This document shows, piece by piece, positions 35,652-43,472 of a DNA stretch of 43,472 bases; the stretch's first letter is position 1, and each line of letters starts with the position of its first letter. The DNA comes from Candidatus Acetothermia bacterium (GTDB lineage: Bacteria; Bipolaricaulota; Bipolaricaulia; Bipolaricaulales; Bipolaricaulaceae). The notes beneath the pieces were generated by a model, which saw only the letters and a program-made list of their open reading frames with translations, had not been told where the DNA came from and searched no databases. Where the stretch lies: the NCBI GenBank assembly GCA_003562845.1, contig PWTL01000112.1, positions 1 to 43,472 on the forward strand. Reading direction: 5' to 3'. The position numbers and the translations under genes were made by a program.

Positions 35652-35714
35652 TGATTGCCGCACAACCGAGAGTCATCGGTGGATCCAGACCTTAAGGAGG
35701 TGTCGGGCGCGATT

Positions 35715-36794
35715 ATGGGCGGCTTCATGAAGATCAGCCGATACCTGATCGTGAGGGCGATCATCCTGTTCTGCACGGTAGTGGTCGCCGTGTACATCAC
35801 TGTCTTTATCGCCAACATGGGCGGCCACATGGACCAGATCCGCAGGGACCAGATCAAGTTCGATGTCGCCCAGGCGGTGTACGCTGACCCGGGGAATATG
35901 GGCGTGCCCACGGCCGAACTCCAGCGCATGATCAACGAGAGGGCGGAGATGCAGTACCGGCGGCTGGGGTTGGATCAACCGTTTATTGTGCGCAGCGTGG
36001 GCTACCTGACAACGGCGCTTTCGCTGAACCTGGGGCGCTCGGAGTACCTGACGAGCGACACCGGTTCGCGTGAGGTGCGCAGGGTGATCACCGAGCGTCT
36101 CATGCCCACGTTGCTGTTGCTGGGGACGGCCGTCATCCTGGTGTTCATCGTTGCCGTCTTCGTCGCCCTTGCCCTGTCCCGACGCTACGGGAGCTTCGTC
36201 GACCGGGCTGTGATTGCGCTCGCCCCGACCTCGTCCGCTCCAGGGTGGTTCTACGGGATCTTTCTGATCCTGCTTTTCGCCGCGGTTCTGCGGGTCATGC
36301 CCTATGGGGGGATGGTGCAGTCGCCTCCTCCCAAGGAACCGTTGGCCTACGCCTTGAGCTTGCTGCGGCACCTCGCCCTCCCGGTGTCGGCGATCTTCCT
36401 CGGGGGCGTGTTCGGAGGGATTTACTCCTGGCGGACGTTCTTTTTGATTTACTCAAGCGAGGATTATGTCGAGTTGGCCAGGGCCAAGGGGCTTTCCTCG
36501 CGCCGCATCCAGAACCGGTACATCCTCCGGCCGACCCTCCCCACGATCATCACCCAGTTCATGCTGACGATTATCACGCTGTGGATGGGAGCGATCGTCC
36601 TGGAGACGGTGTTCAACTGGCCGGGGCTGGGGCGGTTGTACCTCACCGCAGTCAATCTGAGCGACACCCCGATCATCGTAGGTACGGTCGTCATCTACGG
36701 CTACCTGTTGGCCGGGACTGTTTTGCTGCTCGACTTCATCTACGCGATCGTCGATCCCCGCATACGTGTGGGCAAGGGGGGAGGTAGTCGATGA
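35715..36794 (+). CDS. ABC transporter permease, DppB/OppB type
   Basis: ISRYLIVRAIILFCTVVVAVYITVFIANM...DYVELARAKGLSSRRIQNRYILRPTLPTIITQFML...VLETVFNWPGLGRL. Confidence 0.95.
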   Translation: MGGFMKISRYLIVRAIILFCTVVVAVYITVFIANMGGHMDQIRRDQIKFDVAQAVYADPGNMGVPTAELQRMINERAEMQYRRLGLDQPFIVRSVGYLTTALSLNLGRSEYLTSDTGSREVRRVITERLMPTLLLLGTAVILVFIVAVFVALALSRRYGSFVDRAVIALAPTSSAPGWFYGIFLILLFAAVLRVMPYGGMVQSPPPKEPLAYALSLLRHLALPVSAIFLGGVFGGIYSWRTFFLIYSSEDYVELARAKGLSSRRIQNRYILRPTLPTIITQFMLTIITLWMGAIVLETVFNWPGLGRLYLTAVNLSDTPIIVGTVVIYGYLLAGTVLLLDFIYAIVDPRIRVGKGGGSR

Positions 36795-38149
36795 GAACGG
36801 TTGTCCGGGGCCTACAGGAATTGCGGCGCTACCCCTCGGCGATACTCGGGCTGCTGTTGGTGGGGTTGCTTGTAGGGGTGTCGTTGTACGCGGTGATCGG
36901 CATGCCCTATAGCGAGGCGATACACTTGTGGCGCGCGGGGGTCGGAGTGTGGGACGAGTACCCCAGGAACGCCCGGCCTGTGTGGACAGATCTGTTCACC
37001 AGGGAGCGCCTCCCGCGGACGATCGTCGTGCGCAGCGGGGAGGACGGGAGAGTAGCTTCCGAGCCCACGGAGGACGGTACGAGAAGCGTAGAGATTGTCC
37101 TGCCCTTCGACTTCCAGTACGACGGTTTCCCCCGGGAGATAACGCTGTTTGTGGATACGCAGATGACCGAGGGGGAGGAAGTACGGTACACAGTCGTGTG
37201 GCGGACACCTGGGGAGCAGGAGATGACGCTGACCCGGAACCGCAGGGTCAGGAGATCCGACGTCTATCGTATCTCGCAGGACGGGACAGTGCGGATGGCG
37301 CTGCCGGGGATGCCGGCGCCCGAGGTGGGGTTGCTGGCCGACCTGGAACAGAGGCCGGGCCCCGAGGGGCGGACCGTGGTCAAGGGTTCCTACGAGGTAT
37401 TGGTGCGGGCGGAGATCCCCGCCGATGCCGAGCTGACCGCGCGGCTGGTGGTCTACGGACAGATCGCGGGGCTAGCGGGCACCGATCACCGCAGGCGGGA
37501 TCTTATGGTCGCCCTGTTGTGGGGCGCTCCTTTGGCGCTGGCGTTCGGTTTCCTGGGGGCGGTCGGGGCCAATGTGAGTACCTTCGTCCTGGCGGGAATC
37601 GGGACCTGGTACGGGGGCAAGACGGACAGCGTCTTCCAACGGCTTACGGAGCTGTTCATGGTGCTTCCTCTGCTTCCGGTGTTGATCATGGTCGGGCACT
37701 TTTTCAGCCGGAGCCTGTGGCTGATGCTGGGGCTCATCATCGTGATGAGCGTTTTCAGCGGCGCGATGAAGACCTACCGGGCGATGTTCCTCCAGGCGCG
37801 AGAAGCGCCGTACATCGAAGCGGCGCAAGCGTACGGGGCGGGGAATATGCGCATAGTGTTCCGCTACCTTCTGCCGCGGATCGCGCCCGTTCTCCTGCCG
37901 CAGTTTGTGCTTGTGATCCCCACGTTTGTGTTCCTTGAGGCTACGCTCGCGGTTATCGGCCTGGGGGATCCTGTGTTGCCCACGTGGGGAAAGGTCATGA
38001 ACGACGCCCTGGGGCAGGGCGCCCTGTACAAGGGCTACTACTACTGGATGGTCCAGCCGGCAGTGCTGCTCATGGTTACGGGGTTCGGTTTTGCCCTGCT
38101 GGGTTATTCGCTGGACCGGGTGTTCAACCCGCGGCTGAGGGGAGTGTGA
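36791..38149 (+). CDS. ABC transporter permease, DppC/OppC type, with large extracytoplasmic insertion
   Basis: C-terminal core LLWGAPLALAFGFLGAVGANVSTFVLAGIGTWYGGKTDSVFQRLTELFMVLPLLPVLIM...EAAQAYGAGNMRIVFRYLLPRIAPVLLPQ; about 200 aa hydrophilic beta-rich segment after TM1. Confidence 0.94.
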   Translation: MRTVVRGLQELRRYPSAILGLLLVGLLVGVSLYAVIGMPYSEAIHLWRAGVGVWDEYPRNARPVWTDLFTRERLPRTIVVRSGEDGRVASEPTEDGTRSVEIVLPFDFQYDGFPREITLFVDTQMTEGEEVRYTVVWRTPGEQEMTLTRNRRVRRSDVYRISQDGTVRMALPGMPAPEVGLLADLEQRPGPEGRTVVKGSYEVLVRAEIPADAELTARLVVYGQIAGLAGTDHRRRDLMVALLWGAPLALAFGFLGAVGANVSTFVLAGIGTWYGGKTDSVFQRLTELFMVLPLLPVLIMVGHFFSRSLWLMLGLIIVMSVFSGAMKTYRAMFLQAREAPYIEAAQAYGAGNMRIVFRYLLPRIAPVLLPQFVLVIPTFVFLEATLAVIGLGDPVLPTWGKVMNDALGQGALYKGYYYWMVQPAVLLMVTGFGFALLGYSLDRVFNPRLRGV

Positions 38150-38150
38150 C

Positions 38151-39116
38151 GTGAGCGAGCAAGACGGACTGCTGCAAGTCGAGGACCTGAAGCTCCACTT
38201 CCGCACACGGTTGGGGCCGGTGCAGGCAGTGGACGGCGTGCGGTTCTCCCTCGACCGTGGGCCGGCCATGGTCGTGGTCGGGGAATCAGGGTGCGGTAAG
38301 AGCACCCTCGCCCGGGCGGTGCTTAGATTGCTGCCGCGCAATGTGCACACGTACACGGGCCAGGTCATCCTCAACGGCACCGATGTGATGAAGTTGGGGG
38401 AGGAACGGTTTCGCAGGCGGATTCGCTGGGTGAAGATGTCGCTTGTGGCGCAGGCGGCCATGAACTCCCTGAATCCGGTGGTCAAGGTCGGGGTGCAGGT
38501 GGCGGAGCCCCTGCTGGTGCACCGCCAGGTGGGGAACAAGCGAGAGGCGCTGGAACGTGCCCGAGAGGCCTTTCGCCTGGTGGGCGTGTCCACGGACTTT
38601 TTGGAGCGCTATCCGTTCGAGCTCTCGGGGGGCATGCGCCAGCGGGTGGTGTTGGCCATGGCCCTCATCGCGAACCCGGACTTGGTGTTCTTGGACGAGC
38701 CGACGAGCGCGTTGGATGTGCTTACCCAAACGAACATCATGAACGTGCTCAAGGGGATCAAGCGGGACCTGGGGATGACGTTCATCCTGATCACGCACGA
38801 CATCGCCACCTCTAGCGAGTTGGCCGATCGGGCGGCGGTGATGTATGGCGGGCAGCTGGTAGAGCTGTCGGATGCGGGCCAGTTTTTCACGGAGCCGCTG
38901 CATCCGTATGCGGAAAGGTTGATGGCCAGCGTCCCCACGCTGCGGGAAGACAGGGAGCTGGACTTCATCCCCGGACAACCACCGAGCCTGCTCAACCCGC
39001 CGACGGGATGCAGATTTGCAGAGCGTTGTCCGTCGAGGTTTGAGAAGTGCGACGAGGAACCGCCGTTTGAGGATGTGGGCGGCGGCCGCTGGGTCAAGTG
39101 TTGGTTGCACGTATGA
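38151..39116 (+). CDS. ABC transporter ATP-binding protein, DppD/OppD type
   Basis: VVGESGCGKSTLARAVLRLL, ELSGGMRQRVVLAMALIANPDLVFLDEPTSALDV, C-terminal NPPTGCRFAERCPSRFEKC; GTG start. Confidence 0.96.
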   Translation: MSEQDGLLQVEDLKLHFRTRLGPVQAVDGVRFSLDRGPAMVVVGESGCGKSTLARAVLRLLPRNVHTYTGQVILNGTDVMKLGEERFRRRIRWVKMSLVAQAAMNSLNPVVKVGVQVAEPLLVHRQVGNKREALERAREAFRLVGVSTDFLERYPFELSGGMRQRVVLAMALIANPDLVFLDEPTSALDVLTQTNIMNVLKGIKRDLGMTFILITHDIATSSELADRAAVMYGGQLVELSDAGQFFTEPLHPYAERLMASVPTLREDRELDFIPGQPPSLLNPPTGCRFAERCPSRFEKCDEEPPFEDVGGGRWVKCWLHV

Positions 39117-39126
39117 GGCGGGGGAG

Positions 39127-40146
39127 ATGACGGAAGGAACGCTGCTTTCGGTGAGGAATCTGCGAACGTGGTACGAGCTTCGCAAGTGGGGCTTTCTGCG
39201 CGCCGGCTATGTGAGGGCGGTAGATGGCGTCAGCTTCGACCTGGGTCGCCGCGAGGCGGTTACCATCGTCGGGGAGAGCGGATCGGGGAAGACCACCCTG
39301 GCCAAGACGCTGCTGGGCTTGGTGGCCCCTACCGACGGAGAAATGGACGTAGCCGGAAGGCGACTTGACGGGGCTAAAGGAAAGGCCCTGTCCTGGATCA
39401 GGAGCAATGTCGGTTTCGTGCAGCAGGATCCTTACGGGGCCCTCCCGCCGTTCATGAACGTGCGCCGCATCCTCAGCGAACCTCTGGACATCCACAAGGT
39501 GGCCAAGCACGAGCGTGAGCAGCGCATCCGCGACGTGCTGAAGGAAGTGCGGCTCATCCCGGCGGAGGATTACCTGCACAAGTACCCGCACATGCTCAGC
39601 GGCGGCCAGCAGCAGCGATTGGTCATCGCACGCTCGCTGGTGCTCGACCCCAAGCTGATCGTGGCCGACGAGCCCGTGTCCATGCTCGATGCGTCAGTGC
39701 GTGTGGAGGTGCTGCAACTGTTGCGGAATGTTCAAGAGGAGCATGAGCTGGGTGTAATATATATCACGCATGACCTCTCTACGGTGAGGTACTTCTCGGA
39801 GTTTGCATTTGTCATGTACGCGGCGAAACTTGTGGAGAAGGCCGAGGTCAAGGAGTTGATCCACAATCCGCTTCACCCGTACTCGCAGGCCCTGCTCACG
39901 GCGATCTCCGACCCGGACGCCGAGAACGCGAAGATCATCAAGGAGGTCCCGGCCGGTGAGCCTCCCAGCCTGGTCCACCCGCCGCCTGGTTGCCGATTCC
40001 ATCCGCGCTGCAAGCACTTCATGGACGGGTTGTGTGATGTCGAGGAGCCACCGGCGTTCGTGCCGGTGTCCGGACATGAGGTAGAGTGCTGGCTGTACCG
40101 CGAAGGGGAAGGGGCACAAGGGGGAACTTCTGAGGAGTCCGCTTAG
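39127..40146 (+). CDS. ABC transporter ATP-binding protein, DppF/OppF type
   Basis: IVGESGSGKTTLAKTLLGLV, MLSGGQQQRLVIARSLVLDPKLIVADEPVSMLDAS, HPPPGCRFHPRCKHFMDGLC. Confidence 0.96.
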   Translation: MTEGTLLSVRNLRTWYELRKWGFLRAGYVRAVDGVSFDLGRREAVTIVGESGSGKTTLAKTLLGLVAPTDGEMDVAGRRLDGAKGKALSWIRSNVGFVQQDPYGALPPFMNVRRILSEPLDIHKVAKHEREQRIRDVLKEVRLIPAEDYLHKYPHMLSGGQQQRLVIARSLVLDPKLIVADEPVSMLDASVRVEVLQLLRNVQEEHELGVIYITHDLSTVRYFSEFAFVMYAAKLVEKAEVKELIHNPLHPYSQALLTAISDPDAENAKIIKEVPAGEPPSLVHPPPGCRFHPRCKHFMDGLCDVEEPPAFVPVSGHEVECWLYREGEGAQGGTSEESA

Positions 40147-40171
40147 TCTTATCCTGATCGGATTCGCCCTG

Positions 40172-40333
40172 ATGGTGGGCAGTTGGCTGGCGATATTCCT
40201 ATCCGTGATGGCCATATTGCCCTCGTCTCTCGGGCTGGCGATGGTGTACTACTTCGTGTCTGCAGCGGGGCTATTCCTCGGTGTGATAGGTGCTGCAGGG
40301 TACGTGCGCAGCAGAAATCAGAGTCAAGACTAG
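40172..40333 (+). CDS. Small two-TM membrane protein (about 53 aa)
   Basis: Not in ORF track (below its size cutoff): MVGSWLAIFLSVMAILPSSLGLAMVYYFVSAAGLFLGVIGAAGYVRSRNQSQD*; directly after dppF, frame open upstream of the ATG. Confidence 0.6.
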   Translation: MVGSWLAIFLSVMAILPSSLGLAMVYYFVSAAGLFLGVIGAAGYVRSRNQSQD

Positions 40334-41151
40334 GCCTCCTGCGCCATTCGCTTGACGATCTCTGTGAGCAGCCTGCCGAGCTCGGCGCCCTTGCGCTTTG
40401 TCGTCTCCATAACCTCTTCGTGGGACAAGGGCTGAGCGGACACCCCGGCAGCGTAGTTAGTCACGCACGATATTCCCAGCACGGACAGGCCGGCATGGCG
40501 CGCGGCGACGACTTCGGGGACGGTGGACATGCCCACGAGGTCGGCGCCCAACTGGGCGAAGGCCTTGATCTCCGCCGGAGTCTCGTAAGAGGGGCCCATT
40601 GTCGCCACGTACACGCCTTCTGTGAGGGGAATCCCCAGTGAACGTGCGCTGTCCATCGCCTTCCGGAGGAGTGCCGGATCGTAGGCGTAGGACATGTCGG
40701 GGAACCTCGGTCCCAAGGCCTCCAAGTTGGGACCGCGGAGAGGGTTGTTTCCGAGCATGTTGATGTGGTCCTTGATGAGGACGAGGTCGCCCGGGCTGAG
40801 TCCGGGGGAGATCCCGCCCGAGGCGTTGGTGATGATCAGCGTCCGTACCCCGAGGCGAGCGTAGGCCCTGACGGGGAGCACTACCTCCGGCAGCGTGTAC
40901 CCTTCGTAGTAGTGAACGCGGCCGCGTTGTACGAGCAGCGTCATCCCGTTGAATTCCCCTACCTCCACCTGGCCGGTGTGCCCGGCCACCGACGGACGGG
41001 GAAACCCAGGGACGTCGTGGAAGGCCAGGACGCGTGACTCGGGCAGGGAGAGAACTTCGGAGAGGCCCGACCCCAGGATCACGGCTGCCTGGGGACTGCC
41101 CAGCTCGCTGAGGGCTTCTGTCGCTTGTTCGATGTTGCTTTCCTCTATCAC
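40330..41151 (-). CDS. Purine nucleoside phosphorylase
   Basis: AAVILGSGLSEVL, VAGHTGQVEVGEFNGMTLLVQRGRVHYYEGY, NASGGISPGLSPGDLVLIKDHIN, GPSYETPAEIKAFAQLGADLVGMSTVPEVVAARHAGL. Confidence 0.95.
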   Translation of the reverse strand: MIEESNIEQATEALSELGSPQAAVILGSGLSEVLSLPESRVLAFHDVPGFPRPSVAGHTGQVEVGEFNGMTLLVQRGRVHYYEGYTLPEVVLPVRAYARLGVRTLIITNASGGISPGLSPGDLVLIKDHINMLGNNPLRGPNLEALGPRFPDMSYAYDPALLRKAMDSARSLGIPLTEGVYVATMGPSYETPAEIKAFAQLGADLVGMSTVPEVVAARHAGLSVLGISCVTNYAAGVSAQPLSHEEVMETTKRKGAELGRLLTEIVKRMAQEA

Positions 41152-42224
41152 AATCCCTCCAGGGATGAAGCGTAGCCGGTCTTGAACCGCTGCAAGCCCG
41201 ACTTGATGGCCCGGGCGCGCACCTCGGCGATGCCTTTGATGCGCTGCAGCTGACGATGATTTGTGCGTTCCACTTGGTCCAAGGTCCCCATCTCGTCCAC
41301 CAGTCGCTCGATGACCGGCAGAGGAAGGCGGGGCACTTTGGAAAGAAGGCGATAACCACGCGAGGGGATGGCCCGTTCCAGGTCGTCCTCGTCACGGAAG
41401 CCCAACGGGCGCAGCACTCCTTCGGGGGACAGGCGCTGCTCGCTGTCCAGGAACATGATCTCCTCCAACACCTCTCGGGCCGGCCGCACCGGGGGACGCT
41501 GAAAATCCATGATGATGAGCTCCAGCTCTTCGCGTACTCCACGGAGGAGGCCCCGCAGCTGCCGCTCCGGGAGCTCCTTGTGCGTCCCCAGCTCCACAAA
41601 CAGCCGCTTGAGCTCCTCCTCGAGCTCCAGCATCTGGATCATCTTCTGAATCACCGTTCCCACATGGTAGGGGAGGACGCGCCGTTCGAACTCCAAGGGG
41701 GCCAGCTCGCTGAGGAGCTCGCGCAGCTCCCCGCGGTAGCGATCGAGGATTAGCAAGGCTTGCGAGGCTTGCGGCAACAGGGTCAGTGGCTCCTGCAGTT
41801 CGTGTTCCCAAGCGCCGATGTACAGCGTTACCCGGCGTCGCTCCTCGGAGATGGCGACGAGGGGGATGCCCAGCTGTCGCGCTGTCTGCTCGGCGACCCG
41901 GTGCCGCGTCCCCGTCTCTCGGGAGGAGATCCCCGGGTCGGGTACGAGGTGGGCGTTGGCGTAGAGGATCGTCCGCAGTGCCTGGTCGGCGACCACGGCA
42001 CGGTCCATTTTGGCCAGTTCCGCGACTGCCTGCGGGGTGAACGGGGCATCGAGGACGAACCCGGCGGCGATGAGAGGAGAGATGGTATCGCGGTCAGCGA
42101 TGACGATAAGCCCACCCCTGCCGAGTTCCACGATGCGGTCGATGGCTTCCCGCAACGGTGTGCCCGGTGCAGTCCGCTCGAGCAACTCCTCTAGTTCAGG
42201 TCCTCTGGTGGTCATCGATCTCAC
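41148..42224 (-). CDS. disA: DisA-family DNA integrity scanning / diadenylate cyclase protein with DRA in place of DGA
   Basis: GGLIVIAD, FTPQAVAELAKMDRAVVAD...ILYANAHLVPDPGISSRETGTRHRVAEQTARQ; C-terminal HhH RIKGIAEVRARAIKSGLQRF. Start may be ATG 42212 (MTTRG). Confidence 0.92.
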   Translation of the reverse strand: MRSMTTRGPELEELLERTAPGTPLREAIDRIVELGRGGLIVIADRDTISPLIAAGFVLDAPFTPQAVAELAKMDRAVVADQALRTILYANAHLVPDPGISSRETGTRHRVAEQTARQLGIPLVAISEERRRVTLYIGAWEHELQEPLTLLPQASQALLILDRYRGELRELLSELAPLEFERRVLPYHVGTVIQKMIQMLELEEELKRLFVELGTHKELPERQLRGLLRGVREELELIIMDFQRPPVRPAREVLEEIMFLDSEQRLSPEGVLRPLGFRDEDDLERAIPSRGYRLLSKVPRLPLPVIERLVDEMGTLDQVERTNHRQLQRIKGIAEVRARAIKSGLQRFKTGYASSLEGL

Positions 42225-43472
42225 AGCAACTCCAATGCGCGGGCTGCCTCCTCCACGGTTCGGACTTGCTCCACCTGCAAGGGTACCGGGGCGGGGAGGT
42301 TTTGCACAGGGAGGAGTGCTCGTTTGAATCCGAGTTTGGCCACCTCGCGCAGCCGCTCGGGTCCTCTCCGCACCGGACGGATGTCGCCGGCCAAGCCGAC
42401 CTCACCGAGGACGACCGTCTGGGGGGGCAGAGCGCGGACGCGCAGGCTGGAGAGCACGGCGGCGACAATACCCAGATCACAGGCCGGTTCACGCACTTCC
42501 AGCCCCCCCGCCAGCGCCAAATAGCAGTCTTGCATTCCCATATGGGTTCCCAGGTGTTTCTCCACCACCGCGAGCAAAACCAGCACTCGGTTCAGGTCGA
42601 GACCAGCTCCGCGGCGCTGCGGCGGTCCGTACCCCGATGCCGGCGTGACCAGTGCCTGCACCTCGACCAGCAGCGTACGCGAGCCCTCCAACACGGGAAC
42701 GATGGCCGAGCCGGGCTGCTGGGTCCCCATGGCGGACAGGAAGAACGTCGAGGGGTTGGCCACCTCCACCAGGCCTTCTTTCTCCATGCGCAACACGGCC
42801 ACTTCGTCGGTGGCCCCAAAGCGGTTTTTCACCGCGCGGATGATCCGCAGTTCGCCGTCCCGCGAGCCCTCCAAGTACAGGGCCACGTCCACCAGGTGCT
42901 CTACAGTCTTGGGTCCGGCGAACTCGCCCCCTTTGGTGATGTGGGAGACGAGGAAGCAGATGAGCCCTGTGGACTTGGCCAGCATGGCCAGCATCGCCGC
43001 CGCCTCACGGACCTGGGGGACACCTCCCATGTCTCCCCCTTCCTGGCGCGCGCGCACGGTCTGCAGAGAATCCACCACCAGAGCCACCGGGGTCAACTCC
43101 TCCACCGCGCGCAACATAGGCAGTAGGTTCTGTTCGGAGAGGACGTACAGCTTGTCCTGGGGGACACCCAGACGCTGGGCCCGGAGCTTCAGTTGGGAGG
43201 CGGACTCCTCGCCGGAAACGTAGAGGACCGTGCCCTGCGTGGCGGCGAGGGATCCGGCCAGCTGCAACAGGAAGGTGGACTTCCCCACGCCTGGCTCTCC
43301 TCCCACCAGCACCACCGACCCGGGGATGAACCCGCCCCCGAGAAGCCGATCCGTCTCTCCGAGGCCCGTTTGCACACGGGCCTTGGACAAGGCCTCCACG
43401 CGGGACAGGGGACGTGCCCTCTCCCCTCCTGTAGCGGGTTCGGGGTCACGTTCCTCAGTTTGGACGAACGAC
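42221..43472 (-). CDS. radA: DNA repair protein RadA (N-terminus beyond right edge)
   Basis: SVVLVGGEPGVGKSTFLLQLA, YVSGEESASQLKLRAQRLG, AVKNRFGATDEVAVLRM; Lon-like C-terminal domain. Frame stays open to 43472 (SFVQTEERDPEP...). Confidence 0.96.
   Translation of the reverse strand, partial: SFVQTEERDPEPATGGERARPLSRVEALSKARVQTGLGETDRLLGGGFIPGSVVLVGGEPGVGKSTFLLQLAGSLAATQGTVLYVSGEESASQLKLRAQRLGVPQDKLYVLSEQNLLPMLRAVEELTPVALVVDSLQTVRARQEGGDMGGVPQVREAAAMLAMLAKSTGLICFLVSHITKGGEFAGPKTVEHLVDVALYLEGSRDGELRIIRAVKNRFGATDEVAVLRMEKEGLVEVANPSTFFLSAMGTQQPGSAIVPVLEGSRTLLVEVQALVTPASGYGPPQRRGAGLDLNRVLVLLAVVEKHLGTHMGMQDCYLALAGGLEVREPACDLGIVAAVLSSLRVRALPPQTVVLGEVGLAGDIRPVRRGPERLREVAKLGFKRALLPVQNLPAPVPLQVEQVRTVEEAARALELL

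Noticed and set aside
1-43472. Numerous antisense ORFs over 60 aa in the track
   Set aside because: Expected in high-GC sequence; Arg/Pro/Ser/Gly-rich, no recognisable domains, fully overlapping confident genes.
1-43472. Search for tRNA/rRNA, transposases, integrases, toxin-antitoxin or phage genes
   Set aside because: None recognised by eye. A tRNAscan-SE/Infernal run would be needed to exclude small RNAs in gaps.

Overview
High-GC bacterial chromosomal window, densely packed, with about 41 protein-coding genes and no rRNA, tRNA, CRISPR or prophage that I could recognise. Left end (- strand): a sensor kinase and two NarL/LuxR response regulators running directly into a hopanoid operon (polyprenyl synthase, hpnH, hpnG-like, ispG, shc; shc is cut by the window edge). 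Then queuosine-salvage/RHH, holB-ricT, a GT2-rpiB-CaCA-rho-M23-murA-hflX block, miaB-pfkB-CBS-dinG, a divergent giant Lpt gene, ribF/TolB-like, ruvB-tsaB-rpmB, S1-korDABC, an oligopeptide-type ABC transporter operon, and radA-disA-pnp. Gene content suggests a deep-branching, probably thermophilic diderm (low-confidence guess: Bipolaricaulota/Acetothermia-like). Strongest observations: (1) a single 986-aa ORF joining an LptF/G inner-membrane permease to a signal-peptide-like segment, an LptA-like region and an LptD-like outer-membrane region; (2) an ABC solute-binding protein whose two halves appear in swapped order (circular permutation); (3) a 7-bp x 7 tandem repeat inside the 5' coding region of squalene-hopene cyclase, which could act as a frameshifting switch; (4) DisA with its DGA catalytic motif changed to DRA; (5) a two-component system embedded in the hopanoid operon. 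All family calls are from reading translated motifs; no database search was run.
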